From Pyrrhosoma nymphula (Eukaryota > Arthropoda > Insecta > Odonata > Coenagrionidae): a stretch of 64,000 nt of DNA. Of the stretch, positions 37,001-47,555 are shown one piece after another. A model generated the notes under the pieces. It was not told the DNA's origin. It did not search any database and saw only the letters and a program-made list of their open reading frames with translations. The stretch lies in NCBI GenBank assembly GCA_963573305.1, contig OY754331.1:91565434-91629433 (forward strand), written 5' to 3'. Numbering within the stretch: the first letter of the stretch is position 1; each line of letters starts with the position of its first letter. The position numbers and the translations under genes are program-made.

Positions 37001-38869
37001 GGTTTCTATCCTGAAGAAATTACAAGGCACGCGAGATTCATTATTTAATCTTTGCCATGGATCCTCTCCGAAGACGCTATGGTTGCCGCTCCTCGATGAC
37101 TATCTGGGAAAATATGTGAAATAATTGTACCCATCCACGCAAAACAAAATGCTTATTCTGATTTTATAGTTCCAAGGGATTATTCAACCCTTGCCCATTA
37201 AGCTAGAATTTAAAAGACAACGTTTTGATCAGTTGTGTCTTTTCTTAATAATTGACATAACACACACGTGGGGTAACTCAGATCTGAATGATCAGGATCT
37301 AAATCACGGACACCAAATAGCCATGATCCGTTATAAAATCGATCGTTTTTAACGCCACTTAGGCTATATCTTCGTAGTAATGCGATAACATAACGTAGAT
37401 GTGCTGCTTCAGTTGTTGGAATATAGACGACTGTTGATATACATAGACATTACATGTATATCTTCCCATGAATTTTCTGTCGTTAATTAAGTAATACACC
37501 TTCTGTGCAATCAATCCGCTCATGAATGATAAGTCAGTAGTAGTTTTTTTTTCAAAATAGGAAATGAAGCTCTGATGATCAATCTACTGAGTGTTTATTT
37601 TGATTGTTACATCACAGACGATTTTTCAGTTTGTTTCGTTGATTGCCATATAATGTGATTGACCTGTGAAATGACCAGTCATATTTTTAAATTAACCAGT
37701 CTGCCTTAAGTAATTTACCTGTGGAGAGTTTGGGTTCATTCGCAGGTGAGAGTACCGACTATGTTGTGGGCCTAATTTTATCAGGGTTATATTAATTTCT
37801 TCAAAATACAATTTTTGTTTAATTTATATTCACACGGAAATGCTGACTGGAATGGATTTTTTAATGCTTTACTGTGCTTTTCAAACATGTGCAAATACTC
37901 TATAAGTGGTTTATTTAGTGTTTTAATCACTTCTGGAAAGCCCTTCAGCTCATGCATCTCAGAAGACAATTATATGTCGAAATAGTAATCATCAATTTTT
38001 CGGAAGCTGTTTGGGTTTAGATTTCACCGCGTCCGTCTTTTCCAAAAAACCACGACGCTGGAGCACCGCAGAGACTTTCAATTCACTAGCACTCTTGGTC
38101 CCTCGGCTAATTTATTTGATTTTTAAAGGCAAATGCCTCTAGGTACCATCACATGAAGAAGAGTTACTTATGGTTCTTTATTTTATGACCAGTGTATTAA
38201 GAATCGGGCCTTTTATTTTTATCATTACCTGCATTTCTCATCGTAGTTTCGCTCTTTTTGAGGTTTTAGGCACATTGCACTATAAATTATAATTATCTAT
38301 GCAAAAAAAAGAATTATTAATGTCTGTGAGCGTGATTTGATACGGCTGTAACAACAATTACCTTTGCATATATTTTTTTCTCCCTGTACCAGAGAGTCAC
38401 ACTCTGAAATACGGTTTTAATTAATGTTTGACACCAAGCTTTTTATTCGAATAAGAAAATGTTTACCCTCTCCCAAAACGTGTAAAATGGCTGAGCTGAG
38501 TCGTATTGCGAAATGAACTCTTAATTTTTTCTGCAATCCACCTTTTTCATCAGCATACTTTTAATGCCAAGTTTCATTCATCAATTACATTAATTTCAAG
38601 GACAATAGTTAGAAGTTTGTGACCATGTCCCAGAAAAATATTAGTTATGGGATGGTGTGAAGTGGCATCAGCCAGATTTGAAATAGAAGTCTTCTGGTCC
38701 TTAATCGAAACCACTGGGCAGCTCCACCGCCCCTTTTTCCTACACTTACTTAATTCCTGTACTTTTCTCCGCGACATCCGCGTTTACCTGGGAAAAATAT
38801 GGCGCCTTGTCAGTTCTGGAGGTGCATTAAATTGCTGCATTCCCGATTGCAGGGTAAATGTTGAATGGG
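34001..38869. other. No recognisable gene
   Basis: Nearly 5 kb of AT-rich DNA, with a short palindromic AT stretch near 35720-35745. None of the small frames is recognisable. Confidence 0.4.
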
Positions 38870-39180
38870 GCCGTCCCAATTTTTCGGCCTCCCTAGCGAG
38901 CAAATTGCGAGGGAACGGTCCGGGCGAGCCCGTTCTTTTCTCGCTCCGCCCCGGGGCCCCCGCTGTATTGCCAGGCCGCCCTCCTTGGGCCGCGCCGCCG
39001 CCGTCAACTTACTCCCTTTGGCGGCCCGCTGCGCCATTCATCACCGCTCACTTAGCGTCGCCTTAGCGCTGCTCTCTCTCTTTCTCTCCATTTCCTCCTC
39101 CGCCACCCCCTCCGCCACCCCCTCCTCCCACCGCCCTCGGGGGCGGTAAGACCCCTCAGTCCTCCCTTTACTCCGGCTCC
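38870..39180. promoter_or_regulatory. CpG-rich island with short CCNCC tandem
   Basis: Strongly GC- and CpG-rich. At about 39095-39130 the 14-bp unit CCGCCACCCCCTCC is repeated in tandem. Overlapping frames on both strands have no recognisable domain. Confidence 0.4.
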
Positions 39181-39583
39181 GCTCACATTCACCTTTCGCC
39201 CCAAGAGCAGGGAGGGTGAGACTGAGGGACCCTAATATTCCATTGCTTGCAATTATTTCTCTTTAATTATCTAATAAAATTTTAATTAAGTACCGTGAAG
39301 TTTGAGTTTGTTTTCATTTTTTTATAATTCCACTTTATCCCATTTTTTGCATTGCATTTTTATATGATTATGAATTGGGTTTAATAATAAAGGGTCTAAA
39401 TAAAGCAACGAAAAGGAATTGATTAAAACTGTCCGGATTTGCCCCATAGACTTTGCCATACTATGCACGATGGGACTAAAAGCCCTAAAACCGTGGGAAG
39501 TGCGCCATCGAGATGAAATTTTCTAGGGTGTTTTTTTAAAATTTTATACAAATGACATTATGCATCTATAAAGTTTCTGTGTT
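39181..39583. other. No recognisable gene
   Basis: AT-rich spacer before the foldback cluster. Confidence 0.4.
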
Positions 39584-39740
39584 TTATTGCAGGTTGTTTT
39601 ATGTTTGGTAATGAGTACCATTTCCTTAAATAACCATTTTGAGACGTTAGGTTCTAAATATATTATTTCATACGTTTATTTATTAAAAGATTATTTAAAG
39701 AAATGGCACGCATTACCAAACATAAAACAACCTGTAATAA
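39584..39740. repeat. Foldback repeat, 50-bp arms
   Basis: Left arm 39584-39633 and right arm 39691-39740 are inverted copies with about four mismatches in 50, separated by 57 bp. The arms read TTATT(G/A)CAGGTTGTTTTATG onward. It is the first of four foldback or ribozyme-like structures within 1.7 kb. Confidence 0.85.
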
Positions 39741-39774
39741 AGAAGCAGACATCGCTAAAATAATTGAGGTAAAT

Positions 39775-39947
39775 TATAACATGATTAAATCTAGGTAGAT
39801 GAGCTCTACGGCCTCTATAAATTAAACAGATAAAATATTTCTCCAATGGCCGTAAAATATATGCACCACTCTAATTTTTTTTTGACGAGTGGTGCATATA
39901 TTTTACGGCTATTGGAGAAATATTTTATCTGTTTAATATAACATGAT
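39775..39947. mobile_element. 51-bp hairpin insertion flanked by 11-bp direct repeats
   Basis: Arms 39821-39871 and 39887-39937 pair over 51 bp with one mismatch, closed by a 15-nt loop. TATAACATGAT at 39775-39785 is repeated at 39937-39947, so the hairpin plus an unpaired left tail of about 35 bp looks like one insertion with an 11-bp target duplication (the last bases of the arm overlap the right repeat by one). The same layout (left tail + foldback + similar-sized duplication) is seen at 40953-41309. If transcribed, the stem would be a long near-perfect RNA hairpin. Confidence 0.75.
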
Positions 39948-40191
39948 ATTGAGTGACACAACTTAAATTTTTTAAAGAACTTGAAGTTGTCAACAATTAA
40001 AAAAAAACGAATAAATAACAACCAAGGATTATTGTCGCATAAAAAGAAATAGAAAGGACCTCTGAGGTACTGTGTTAAGAATGCATGCATTTTTTTCAAA
40101 TGAACTGATGTTATCAAACTTTATAAACCATAACATGCAAACCTGGAATGTTGTTGAATGGTGTATAAAATATGTTATTGATCATGATACA

Positions 40192-40228
40192 GCCCTGAGG
40201 AAGTATTATAATTATACGAAACGTTGAC
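40192..40228 (+). ncRNA. Hammerhead-ribozyme-like motif (weak stem I)
   Basis: CTGAGGA (40195-40201) fits CUGANGA. Stem II pairs GTAT (40203-40206) with ATAC (40214-40217). GAAAC (40218-40222) follows, with stem III AC/GT and T40225 at the cleavage position. Stem I (AGCC with GAC) has a mismatch at its second pair. It sits about 250 bp beyond the hairpin cluster and could be a single pseudo-LTR end. Confidence 0.35.
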
Positions 40229-40952
40229 AAAAAAAAAGAATTAACTGATCATTCATAATAGACCTAAATCTCAGAAAAGAAAATATTTATCAATTGAGAG
40301 GTCAAGAAAATAAATCAATCATATGGATATTAAAGCGTGGAGAATCCGTAACATATCATCAGGAACTCAAGAATTTCAAAACATTTTTATGACTACCCTC
40401 TTTTGTCCATGGATTCATTTCTGGTACCAGACCTTTACATAAGGGCACTTCCAAATTCCCCCAACTGACCATTGTGTACGACTTATATTTCGCTCGTGAA
40501 TGTCGCGAGAGAGGAGGAGTAATCGGGAGGGAATGAAACTGTTCTTCCATCTCCATTCGCCTCCCCCCTCCATTACCCTCCAAATCCCCTGCCCTCGGCC
40601 ATATCGCACGAACTCCGCATCCGAAACGACTGAAAAATTCTTCTCACTTCGTTTTTTCGTCGTTTTTCCGCTAAAAGCACGAAAGGAATCCGCAATATCC
40701 CTTCGTCACGAGTCCAGAGGTCATCCACACTCTGTTCCACCCTCCTTGCCAATTCTTTTGGCTCCCGATTTACCCCGTCATCGTCCTCCGAATTCCGTCA
40801 TTTGCTTCTCCATTTACGATTCCGCTACGTGTGGCTGATCATAATTTTAATTTTACGCACTGTTTTGAACATTATATTCCTAGTGCATTGAATATAGACT
40901 TCTGAAATACTACTTATAATAACTGTTACATTAAGGGATACTATAACATTTC
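40229..40952. other. No recognisable gene; moderately CpG-rich patch
   Basis: Bases about 40480-40840 are GC-richer with a 112-codon plus-strand frame of no known family. The rest is AT-rich. Confidence 0.4.
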
Positions 40953-41309
40953 GTTAGGATTACTTCTTTGAATAGTTATTGACCACTTTAATAATACATT
41001 GGTTAATTTATGGAGGTTTGGTCATGTCTTTTTTAAGAAACTCAACTTCCTTTTTCGGCCGACGTTTCGCCTTTTTATTAAGGCTTCTTCAGGGCTCAAA
41101 GGATTAACTTTATTAATGCGACAATGGTAACACAAAAAAAACGAAAAACCATTTACCATTTGTTTTACCATTTTCGCAGTAAGTAGGTTAATCCTTTGAG
41201 CCCTGAAGGAGCCTTAATAAAGAGACGAAACGTCGGCCGAAAAAGGAAGTTGAATTTCTTAAAAATGACATGACCAAACCTCCATAAATTGACCAATGTT
41301 AGGATTACT
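40953..41309. mobile_element. Foldback element with 12-bp target duplication, Penelope-like
   Basis: GTTAGGATTACT at 40953-40964 is repeated exactly at 41298-41309. Between them lie an unpaired left tail of about 31 bp and two inverted arms of roughly 115 bp (from ACATTGG at 40996 to CCAATGT ending 41299) around an AT-rich centre. The left arm holds an intact hammerhead-like core on the minus strand; the right arm holds a decayed one on the plus strand (CTGAAGG in place of CTGAAGA, stem II broken). A one-sided tail of about 30-40 bp next to the pseudo-LTR and variable-length duplications are known for Penelope-like elements. No protein is present, so this is a short derivative. Confidence 0.8.
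41058..41095 (-). ncRNA. Hammerhead-ribozyme-like motif
   Basis: On the minus strand: stem I GCC/GGC; core CTGAAGA (plus 41086-41092); stem II GCCTT/AAGGC, a perfect 5-bp helix over AATAA; then GAA with stem III AC/GT and C at the cleavage position (plus 41061). All three helices and every invariant core base are present. One extra A precedes stem II. This is the best-preserved motif in the window. Stem III is only 2 bp, so activity, if any, would probably need dimers. Confidence 0.55.
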
Positions 41310-42879
41310 GTAAATAGTATTCGAGGCAAGCATTATATCGCACCGCAATATCCCTTTTATTCACTCATCATAGTCATTGATAAAACAATGAAAGTGCGAG
41401 GGCGTAGTTTCATAAGTTTCATTAGATGCTTTTGATATGTAATTTCACTCAACAACACCCTGCGTCTCTATCTTACCTCGTTTTGAGGGTTTTGAGTTAA
41501 AAATGAAAAGTGCGGACGCGAGAGTTGTAAATGCTAAATGCGCGTGAGAAAAGAAAAGCTATTTTATAAACAATAGCCTTGGGGATCTTCCACGTGAATT
41601 CACACACGTATAAAGTCTCTAAAAGTTAAAATTATGAAAAAGAGCTTGTTTTTCAAGTAATTATATTAGAAATTTGTAACGCCCATAATCAAATGAATCA
41701 ATGCATTCAATAAATCCGGACTTGAAGCTTGAAGCACATCTACGTCGTGAGCCATTATATCTCGGTTTTCATTACTATCTCGAAGAAATATAAACGCCTT
41801 TTGAGACCGAAAGCACTAAACGACAGGCATGATTGGAGAATATTTTGGTTTCTTTCACTCGAAATGATTGCTTTCCTTGCGGTGCTTAATCATATTTGAA
41901 GCCAGCGTCTGATTTCTTTCGCATTTTAGGTAATTTTATATTGATCTATTGTCACCAGATTACTTTTAAAGTAACCGTAATGAGTTTTTAAAATCTCTCT
42001 TTAATGTCTGCGAAATCCTGTGGGTATGAGAATTAAATTGTAGATGTTAAAAGTTGAGAATGTGTAAAAGACCAGGTGAATAAATTCACGATATTTTATG
42101 CATATTTGGATTTGAGCATAATTAATGTATTCAGCATAATGGAGGAATATTTGAAAACTTGAATGGAGGAATATAATATATTTTCTAACATATCTCAGGA
42201 GATGTGAAACTTCCCCATTTTAAGAAAATGGAGGATTGCGACTGCTTTGCACTTGTTCACGTATTTTTTCATCCTTCCTTAGGTTTATGTGTTTGATACC
42301 TCCATTCTTCAGCTGGTCGAAGGGTAGTTTCCAACTAGCAAAAGTTAAAGCTGCTTTTAATTCCCTTTTTGAGCACTTTAGAACGTTATTCGACCTATCG
42401 ACGGGGTTAGAATTCACCTTGTTTCGGTCATTAATATTTGCTTTTCAAGAGTCGGAGATAAAAAAAATAAAAATTGACTATAAAAAGGAAAATTGTAATG
42501 GTGTTGATTTTATTAATAATACCACAAGGGTAATATGTAGATAGAGTACTGTACGACATACTTTTTTATATAATGGAATTATTATTTTACTCCTAGTTCA
42601 ATTCTTTTCCTTTGTAATGTAGGGAGGAAACAAATAATCTTTTTTTGAATTATTTATTAACTTGGCCAGATGCGATGCCATACTCCGAACTCCATATCCA
42701 TATTCTCCATAAACAAGGAAAAAGAATAGTTGAGTTACTAAGAATTATGCATATGATATATTCTTTGCTAGAAAATTGCTTAATTGAAATTGGAACTTGG
42801 AGTCACCTCACTCATCAAGTGCTAATTGGAACTTGGACTCACCGCAGCAATAGATGTCGTCTTTCCTGACTGAAAATTA
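41310..42879. other. No recognisable gene
   Basis: AT-rich. Overlapping frames at 42220-42544 on both strands show no known domain. Confidence 0.4.
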
Positions 42880-45800
42880 TTGTTTCTCGGGACTAGCTTA
42901 CCGCTACCGAGTGCGTCCACCTGGTTGCGCATGGTGGTTCGACCTATAGATATAGAGGTTGGCCGCGAAATAAGCGAGTTTTCTCGTCGAATAAACAGTC
43001 GTGGACAAAAAGCTGCGGTATCTTGTAGAGGGTGTAGGGGGCCATCCTTGGGTAAGATGGCTCAAAAATACTACGAAAACCCGTGAAGATGCCGTGACTT
43101 GGCGAATACCTGCCGCCAACTAATAGGCAGCCAGTAACCCGGAGGAGCGGGCAGCAGCCTTCCTTCACGTTAGTGAAGGTGGAGGCCGCGTGAATCGGTA
43201 CAGTGACACTTATTATACTATAGGCGCGATAAGGTATTTACCTAAACGTCTGTAGTACTGCGAGGTGGAAGGCAACGGGAAACCACCAGCTTATTACCCC
43301 GGGTAGAAGCAGAACTTTACTAATTTCTCTGATATGTTTATAATAAAGACGTGATGGAATTCTCTCGAGTAAAATACTCCGGAGACAAACCAGTCCCCCA
43401 TTTGGATTTCCGGACGGCGACCCCTCAAGAGGGTTCATCAGTCAAGGACAATGAGCAGCATTTTCTGATTGGTACCTGGTATGTAAGATCGCTTCGGGGC
43501 TGTGGACGACTTGAAAACTTGAAAATGGAGATGAGAAGAATGGGTCTGGATGCTTTAGGTATCAGCGAAAAGAAATGGTCTCAAGAAGGGGACTTCTAGC
43601 GCGGCAGCTATCGGATTATCTGCTCTGGATCTACGAATAGAAACGCAGGTGTTGGAGTAATACTCAGAAAAAGTAGCTGTAAGCGAGTAAAAAGCTACCT
43701 TCAATACAGTGAAAGGATAATTATGGTTAGATTAGAGACAAAATCTGAGGACACGATGGTGGTACACATGTACCACCTGTAAACATGCCCACATCAGATG
43801 ATGAAGATGATGACGTAGAAGATATGTACGACGGAATAGAAGAAGTGATAATAAATATGAAAGACGATGAAAACTAAATTATTCCTGAAGACGGGAATGC
43901 TATTGTAGGGGAAAAGCAAGAAGGTGAGACAGTAGGGAAGTATGGTTTGGGGAAACAGAACGATTAGGGAGAGAGATTTATTTGAGTCCTGCTTACAAAA
44001 TGGCCTTGTTGTCACATTGTGGCAGCCGTCTGTGAAGAAGATACATGTGAACAATGCCAGGAGACAGAAGAGAACTTCAAATAGACCATGCATTAGTAAA
44101 ACAGCGATTTAGAAATAAGGCAAAGGACTGCAAGAGCTACTCTGGTGAGGATATCGACAGTGACTATAAGTTGGTCATGATAAAATTTAAGCTTAAGTTT
44201 ACAAAAACTAAAGTGATCAACTAAGAAGCGCTGGCAGGTGGAAACACTACGTGAAACAGAACACTGATTGGCCTATCAAAGTATTTTAGACCAAACTGAA
44301 GATGAGGGAAACGATTCAGGATCAATCGAAGAGAGATGCAACAGATCAAGAGAGGAATTATAAATGCAGTCGTAGAGAAAGTAGGGAGGAAAAAATAGAA
44401 TATTGGAAGCCATGGGAAACACGGGAAGTCCTGAACATAATAGAGGTAAGTAGGAAGTACAAAAACTCGAAAACAGAAGATCGTCAGCAGATGTATAAAA
44501 TAATACGAAATGCGATCAGCCGTAAAGCAAGAAAGGCCAGAGAAGAATGTAAGAAAAATTAAAATAAAGAGGTGAAAGGTTGAAGCTGCTTACAAAACTT
44601 TGAGAAGTTACTTTAAAGAACATTTAATCATGGGTGATGTGATTCGGAGTGAAGAAAATAAGATTCTTATTGAAAGTGAAGAACAAAGCGAAGAGATGGA
44701 AAGAGTACCTTGGGAAACTTTACTGTGGTGAAGCACTGAATAGCAGGATACTTGAGAATGAAGACTGTAGATGAAGATGAAAAAGGATGCACCACATAAA
44801 GAGAAAAATTTTATGCTGCAGTAAAGGATTTGAGAGAGATAAGGGTGCCAGGAGTTGATTAAATTTCCTCGGAGTTCATGAAGTATGCAGGAGTGAGGTC
44901 CTTGGATAAGCTATATAGATTGATATGTGACATTTACTCAAATGGAAAAATGCCAACGGAATTAAAAAATAACGTAATAATTCCTCTCCCTATCAATAAA
45001 AGAGCTGAGAGATTCGAAGACTTCAGAACAATTAGTGTTACTGCCCATGCATCTAAAATTCTGACCAGAATCATCTAAAGGAGGATGGAGCAGAGGATGG
45101 TAGAATTCCTGGATGAAGACCAATTCGGTTTCAGGAAAAGTAGGGGAACAAGGGAAGCTATTCTAGCCCTGAGACTCATCATAGAGAAGAGAATTCGAAA
45201 GTACCAGCCCACATGTATTTGATTCATTGACCTAAAGAAATCATTCAACATTGTGGATTGGAACAGAATGTTGATTACGCTGAAGAGCAAAGGAGTGCTA
45301 TTTAATGATGGAAGAGCAATACACAGGCTGTTTGAGGAACAGCTGGTAGTGATCAAGTGTGGCGGCAATGCAGAGGAAGCAGAAGTGAGGAAAGTAGTAC
45401 GACAAGGATGCGCGTTGTCGCCAATAATCTTTAATATATACAATGGAAATGCCATAAATTAAATAAAGGAAAAATTAAAAACAGGAATACAAGTGTATGG
45501 TTAAAAAATCCGAATGGTACGCTTTATTGAAGACAGCAACTCTTGCGGAGAAGAAAATGACTGTCGAGGATGCCGAACTGTATGTAAAAAACTCTGAAGA
45601 AATACAACTTGAATATTAATGTTAAGAGAACCAAGGTTATGGCTTGTGGAAGAAATCAAGAAGACAGGTTCACCGTTAAAATTGAGCAGCAAATACTTTC
45701 GCAAGTGGAAGATTTTTTAAATCTAGGAAGCAGGGTAACCAGCGATGGAAGTAGCAAGAAAGACATTATGTGCAGAACAACCCAAGCAAAGAGGGTATTC

Positions 45801-46300
45801 TACTAGAAGGGGAGTCTGCTGACAGTTGGTAACACAAGCCTGGAAGTAAGAAAGCTCTTTATTAAAACATATACATATTTGGAGCATACTCATATACGGC
45901 AGTGAACCCTGGAGAATAACAGCAGCAGCAGAAAGGAGATTGGAAGCAATGGAGATGTGTTACTGAAGAATGATGAAGAATAAATGGACGAAGAGAATCA
46001 CGAACGAAGGAGTCGTACTAAGGGCTGGAGAGAAAAGAAACGTAATGAAAAATCTGCGGAGGAGGAGAGACAAAATTATAGGAAACATTTTGCAACATAA
46101 AATCCAAATGAAAACAGTTTTGGAAGGAGAAATAAATGGGAGGAATTGAGGCAGACCGTGAATGGAGTACATCAATCAAATCATGAAGGACGTCAAAGTA
46201 AATAATAATGTAGGAATGAAGCAGTTGGCAGTGGGGAGAGTGGAATGGAGAGCTGCTGCAAACCAATCTTCGGATTGATGTCAACTAATGATTATATTAT
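42880..46300 (+). mobile_element. RTE/BovB-like LINE, nearly full length, dead
   Basis: About 3.4 kb. A 5' untranslated leader (about 42880-43350) with GGAAGGCAACGGGAAACCAC is followed by an endonuclease plus reverse-transcriptase reading and a short AT-rich tail after the stop at 46276. The exact ends are not fixed: I found no clear target duplication. A related leader fragment lies on the minus strand at 54330-54420. Confidence 0.8.
43351..46278 (+). pseudogene. RTE-type ORF: AP endonuclease + reverse transcriptase (multiply broken)
   Basis: It starts MEFSRVKYSGDKPVPHLDFR. The endonuclease follows, with GTWYVRSL (the catalytic Asn of GTWNVRS replaced by Tyr), GISEKKW and NAGVGVILRKS. A frameshift near 43781 leads to an acidic segment and DGNAIVGEKQEGETVGKYG. 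The reverse transcriptase spans about 44600-45800: KYAGVRSLDKLYRLICDIYS, then DFRTISVTAHASKILTRII, EDQFGFRKSRGTREAILALR, FIDLKKSFNIVDWNRML, VVRQGCALSPIIFNIY. The catalytic box reads FIED (45523-45534) where FADD is expected. A second shift near 45590 precedes NLNINVKRTKVMACGRN. The C-terminal part (YGSEPWRI, RITNEGVVLRAGEKRN, EWRAAANQSSD) ends at the TGA at 46276. The final EWRAA-SD block and GRPR-like region point to the RTE/BovB clade. More than a dozen stops or shifts make it long dead. Confidence 0.9.
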
Positions 46301-46768
46301 TGATCATAACTATACCAATTTAAAATTTTGCATTTCCCAGGTGCGTGGATGAAATTATGTGACTCCAAATGAAATTATGTTTGAAATTACGTATATGACT
46401 CCAAAACTTTGTGAATATAGCAAATTGGGCAATATGATTAGGGCTACAACTTGCTTTGGTCACCGTGTTTGTCATGGCAACCTAGCTCTCGTATGCCTCC
46501 TGTCTTTTTTCAAAGACCTCTTCCTGATCCCCAAAGGCGACGTAATCTGAAAGGCCAATCGGTGACGGGACTTCCGGCGGGAGATGTAGAGGGAGGCAGG
46601 TGGCTGGGAGTCCGTCCGCTCACGACCCGGCGGGCGGGCGCCATTCGCCCATTCCTCGGGCAGGGTCGAGGAGGCCAAGTCCTTTACACACTTCGGACTT
46701 TTCTGCTACATGATAGTGCTGTTCCCTCTCACTTCCTGAAACCACGGCATATCTTTGTATCATTTGAT
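46301..46768. other. No recognisable gene; small GC-rich patch
   Basis: Bases about 46540-46680 are CpG-rich (GCCGGCGGG-type words). The 112-codon frame at 46451 is not recognisable. Confidence 0.4.
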
Positions 46769-46960
46769 GCTTTCCCAGCGAATGATTGAAGAGATTTTTC
46801 CTCTGGCTTCCGACCGGGTTAAGTTCTCCATCCTTGCCGACGTTTCGATGGAAGACTTTTCCATCGTCTTCTGGGCCATCGAAACGTCGGCAGAGTTGGA
46901 GATGGAGAACCTAACCCGGTCGGAAGCCCGAGAAAAATTTACCTCTCGCTGCATCAATTT
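46769..46960. mobile_element. Foldback element, Penelope-like, copy B
   Basis: Arms of about 65 bp (about 46800-46865 and 46876-46945) carry CTTCCGACCGGGTTA, TTCTCCATC and GCCGACGTTTCGATGG in inverted order. The leading segment GCTTTCCCAGCG (46769-46780) is shared with the single-arm copy A at 20272-20400 and looks like a conserved left tail. The left arm carries a hammerhead-like core on the minus strand. A weak TATCATTTGAT/CATCAATTTAC pair outside the arms may be an eroded target duplication. Confidence 0.7.
46836..46876 (-). ncRNA. Hammerhead-ribozyme-like motif with one core mismatch
   Basis: On the minus strand: stem I GCC/GGC; core CAGAAGA (the second base, normally U, is A); stem II GATGG/CCATC, 5 bp; GAA; stem III AC/GT; and C at the cleavage position (plus 46839). 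The helices are complete, but the mismatch hits an invariant core position, so this copy is probably inactive. Confidence 0.4.
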
Positions 46961-47021
46961 ACAGCAGGCCTTGCAGACTAGATGTGTATGCGTATGACTG
47001 CAGGAACTTAAACTGCGTATG

Positions 47022-47076
47022 TCCCCCTGCCACACACCCTTGAGGTGGCTTGCAGGGTATTTTGTTGTTGTAGATG
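47022..47076 (+). mobile_element. LINE 3' end fragment
   Basis: CCCTGCCACACACCCTTGAG then TGGCTTGCAGGGTATTTTG and TTGTTGTAGATG: the same 3'-terminal segment as at 10930-11320 and 25716-25766, but on the plus strand. Only the terminal piece is recognisable. Confidence 0.6.
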
Positions 47077-47555
47077 TCTTTCTCGGAATCTATGAAGGAT
47101 TAGTTTTGGTAATCTATAAATATATCACCTTTGCAGACATTTTGCTGGTATTAATAATTAGATATTTTGTGAACACGAATTTTGGATAGGTTAAAGAGAA
47201 CTCTGGCATTCAATTTTAGTGTATTTGTGATATTTAATAAAGAGGGTGCAGTGGGATGCTTCCATCGATGCCAAACGTTCGGGATGTCCCCTCCTCTTAT
47301 TCAATTTTGTGAAAGTAACGTTAGGTCTTTTTATTTTCTTGTTGTTGAGCGTTCCACTGCTTGAGGTAACTTGGGGCTTGGGGAAGTGTTCCATTGCTTG
47401 GGGTAACAGCCATTGGGAGGAATTTTGAAGTTTTGGTTAATATACTATCTTGTAGTATCATGGTTATGCTACTTTAAAGGATCATAGTTTTGGTTGTTTC
47501 CTTGCATGGTTAAATTTTGGAATATGAAGTATCAAAAATCGACATAGCAAAGACA
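47077..47555. other. No recognisable gene
   Basis: Contains a short imperfect direct repeat, GTTCCA(C/T)TGCTTG(A/G)GGTAAC, at about 47350-47366 and 47388-47406. Nothing else was recognised. Confidence 0.4.

Noticed and set aside
45075..46284. Minus-strand frames of 71-126 codons
   Set aside because: Antisense shadows of the RTE-like element.
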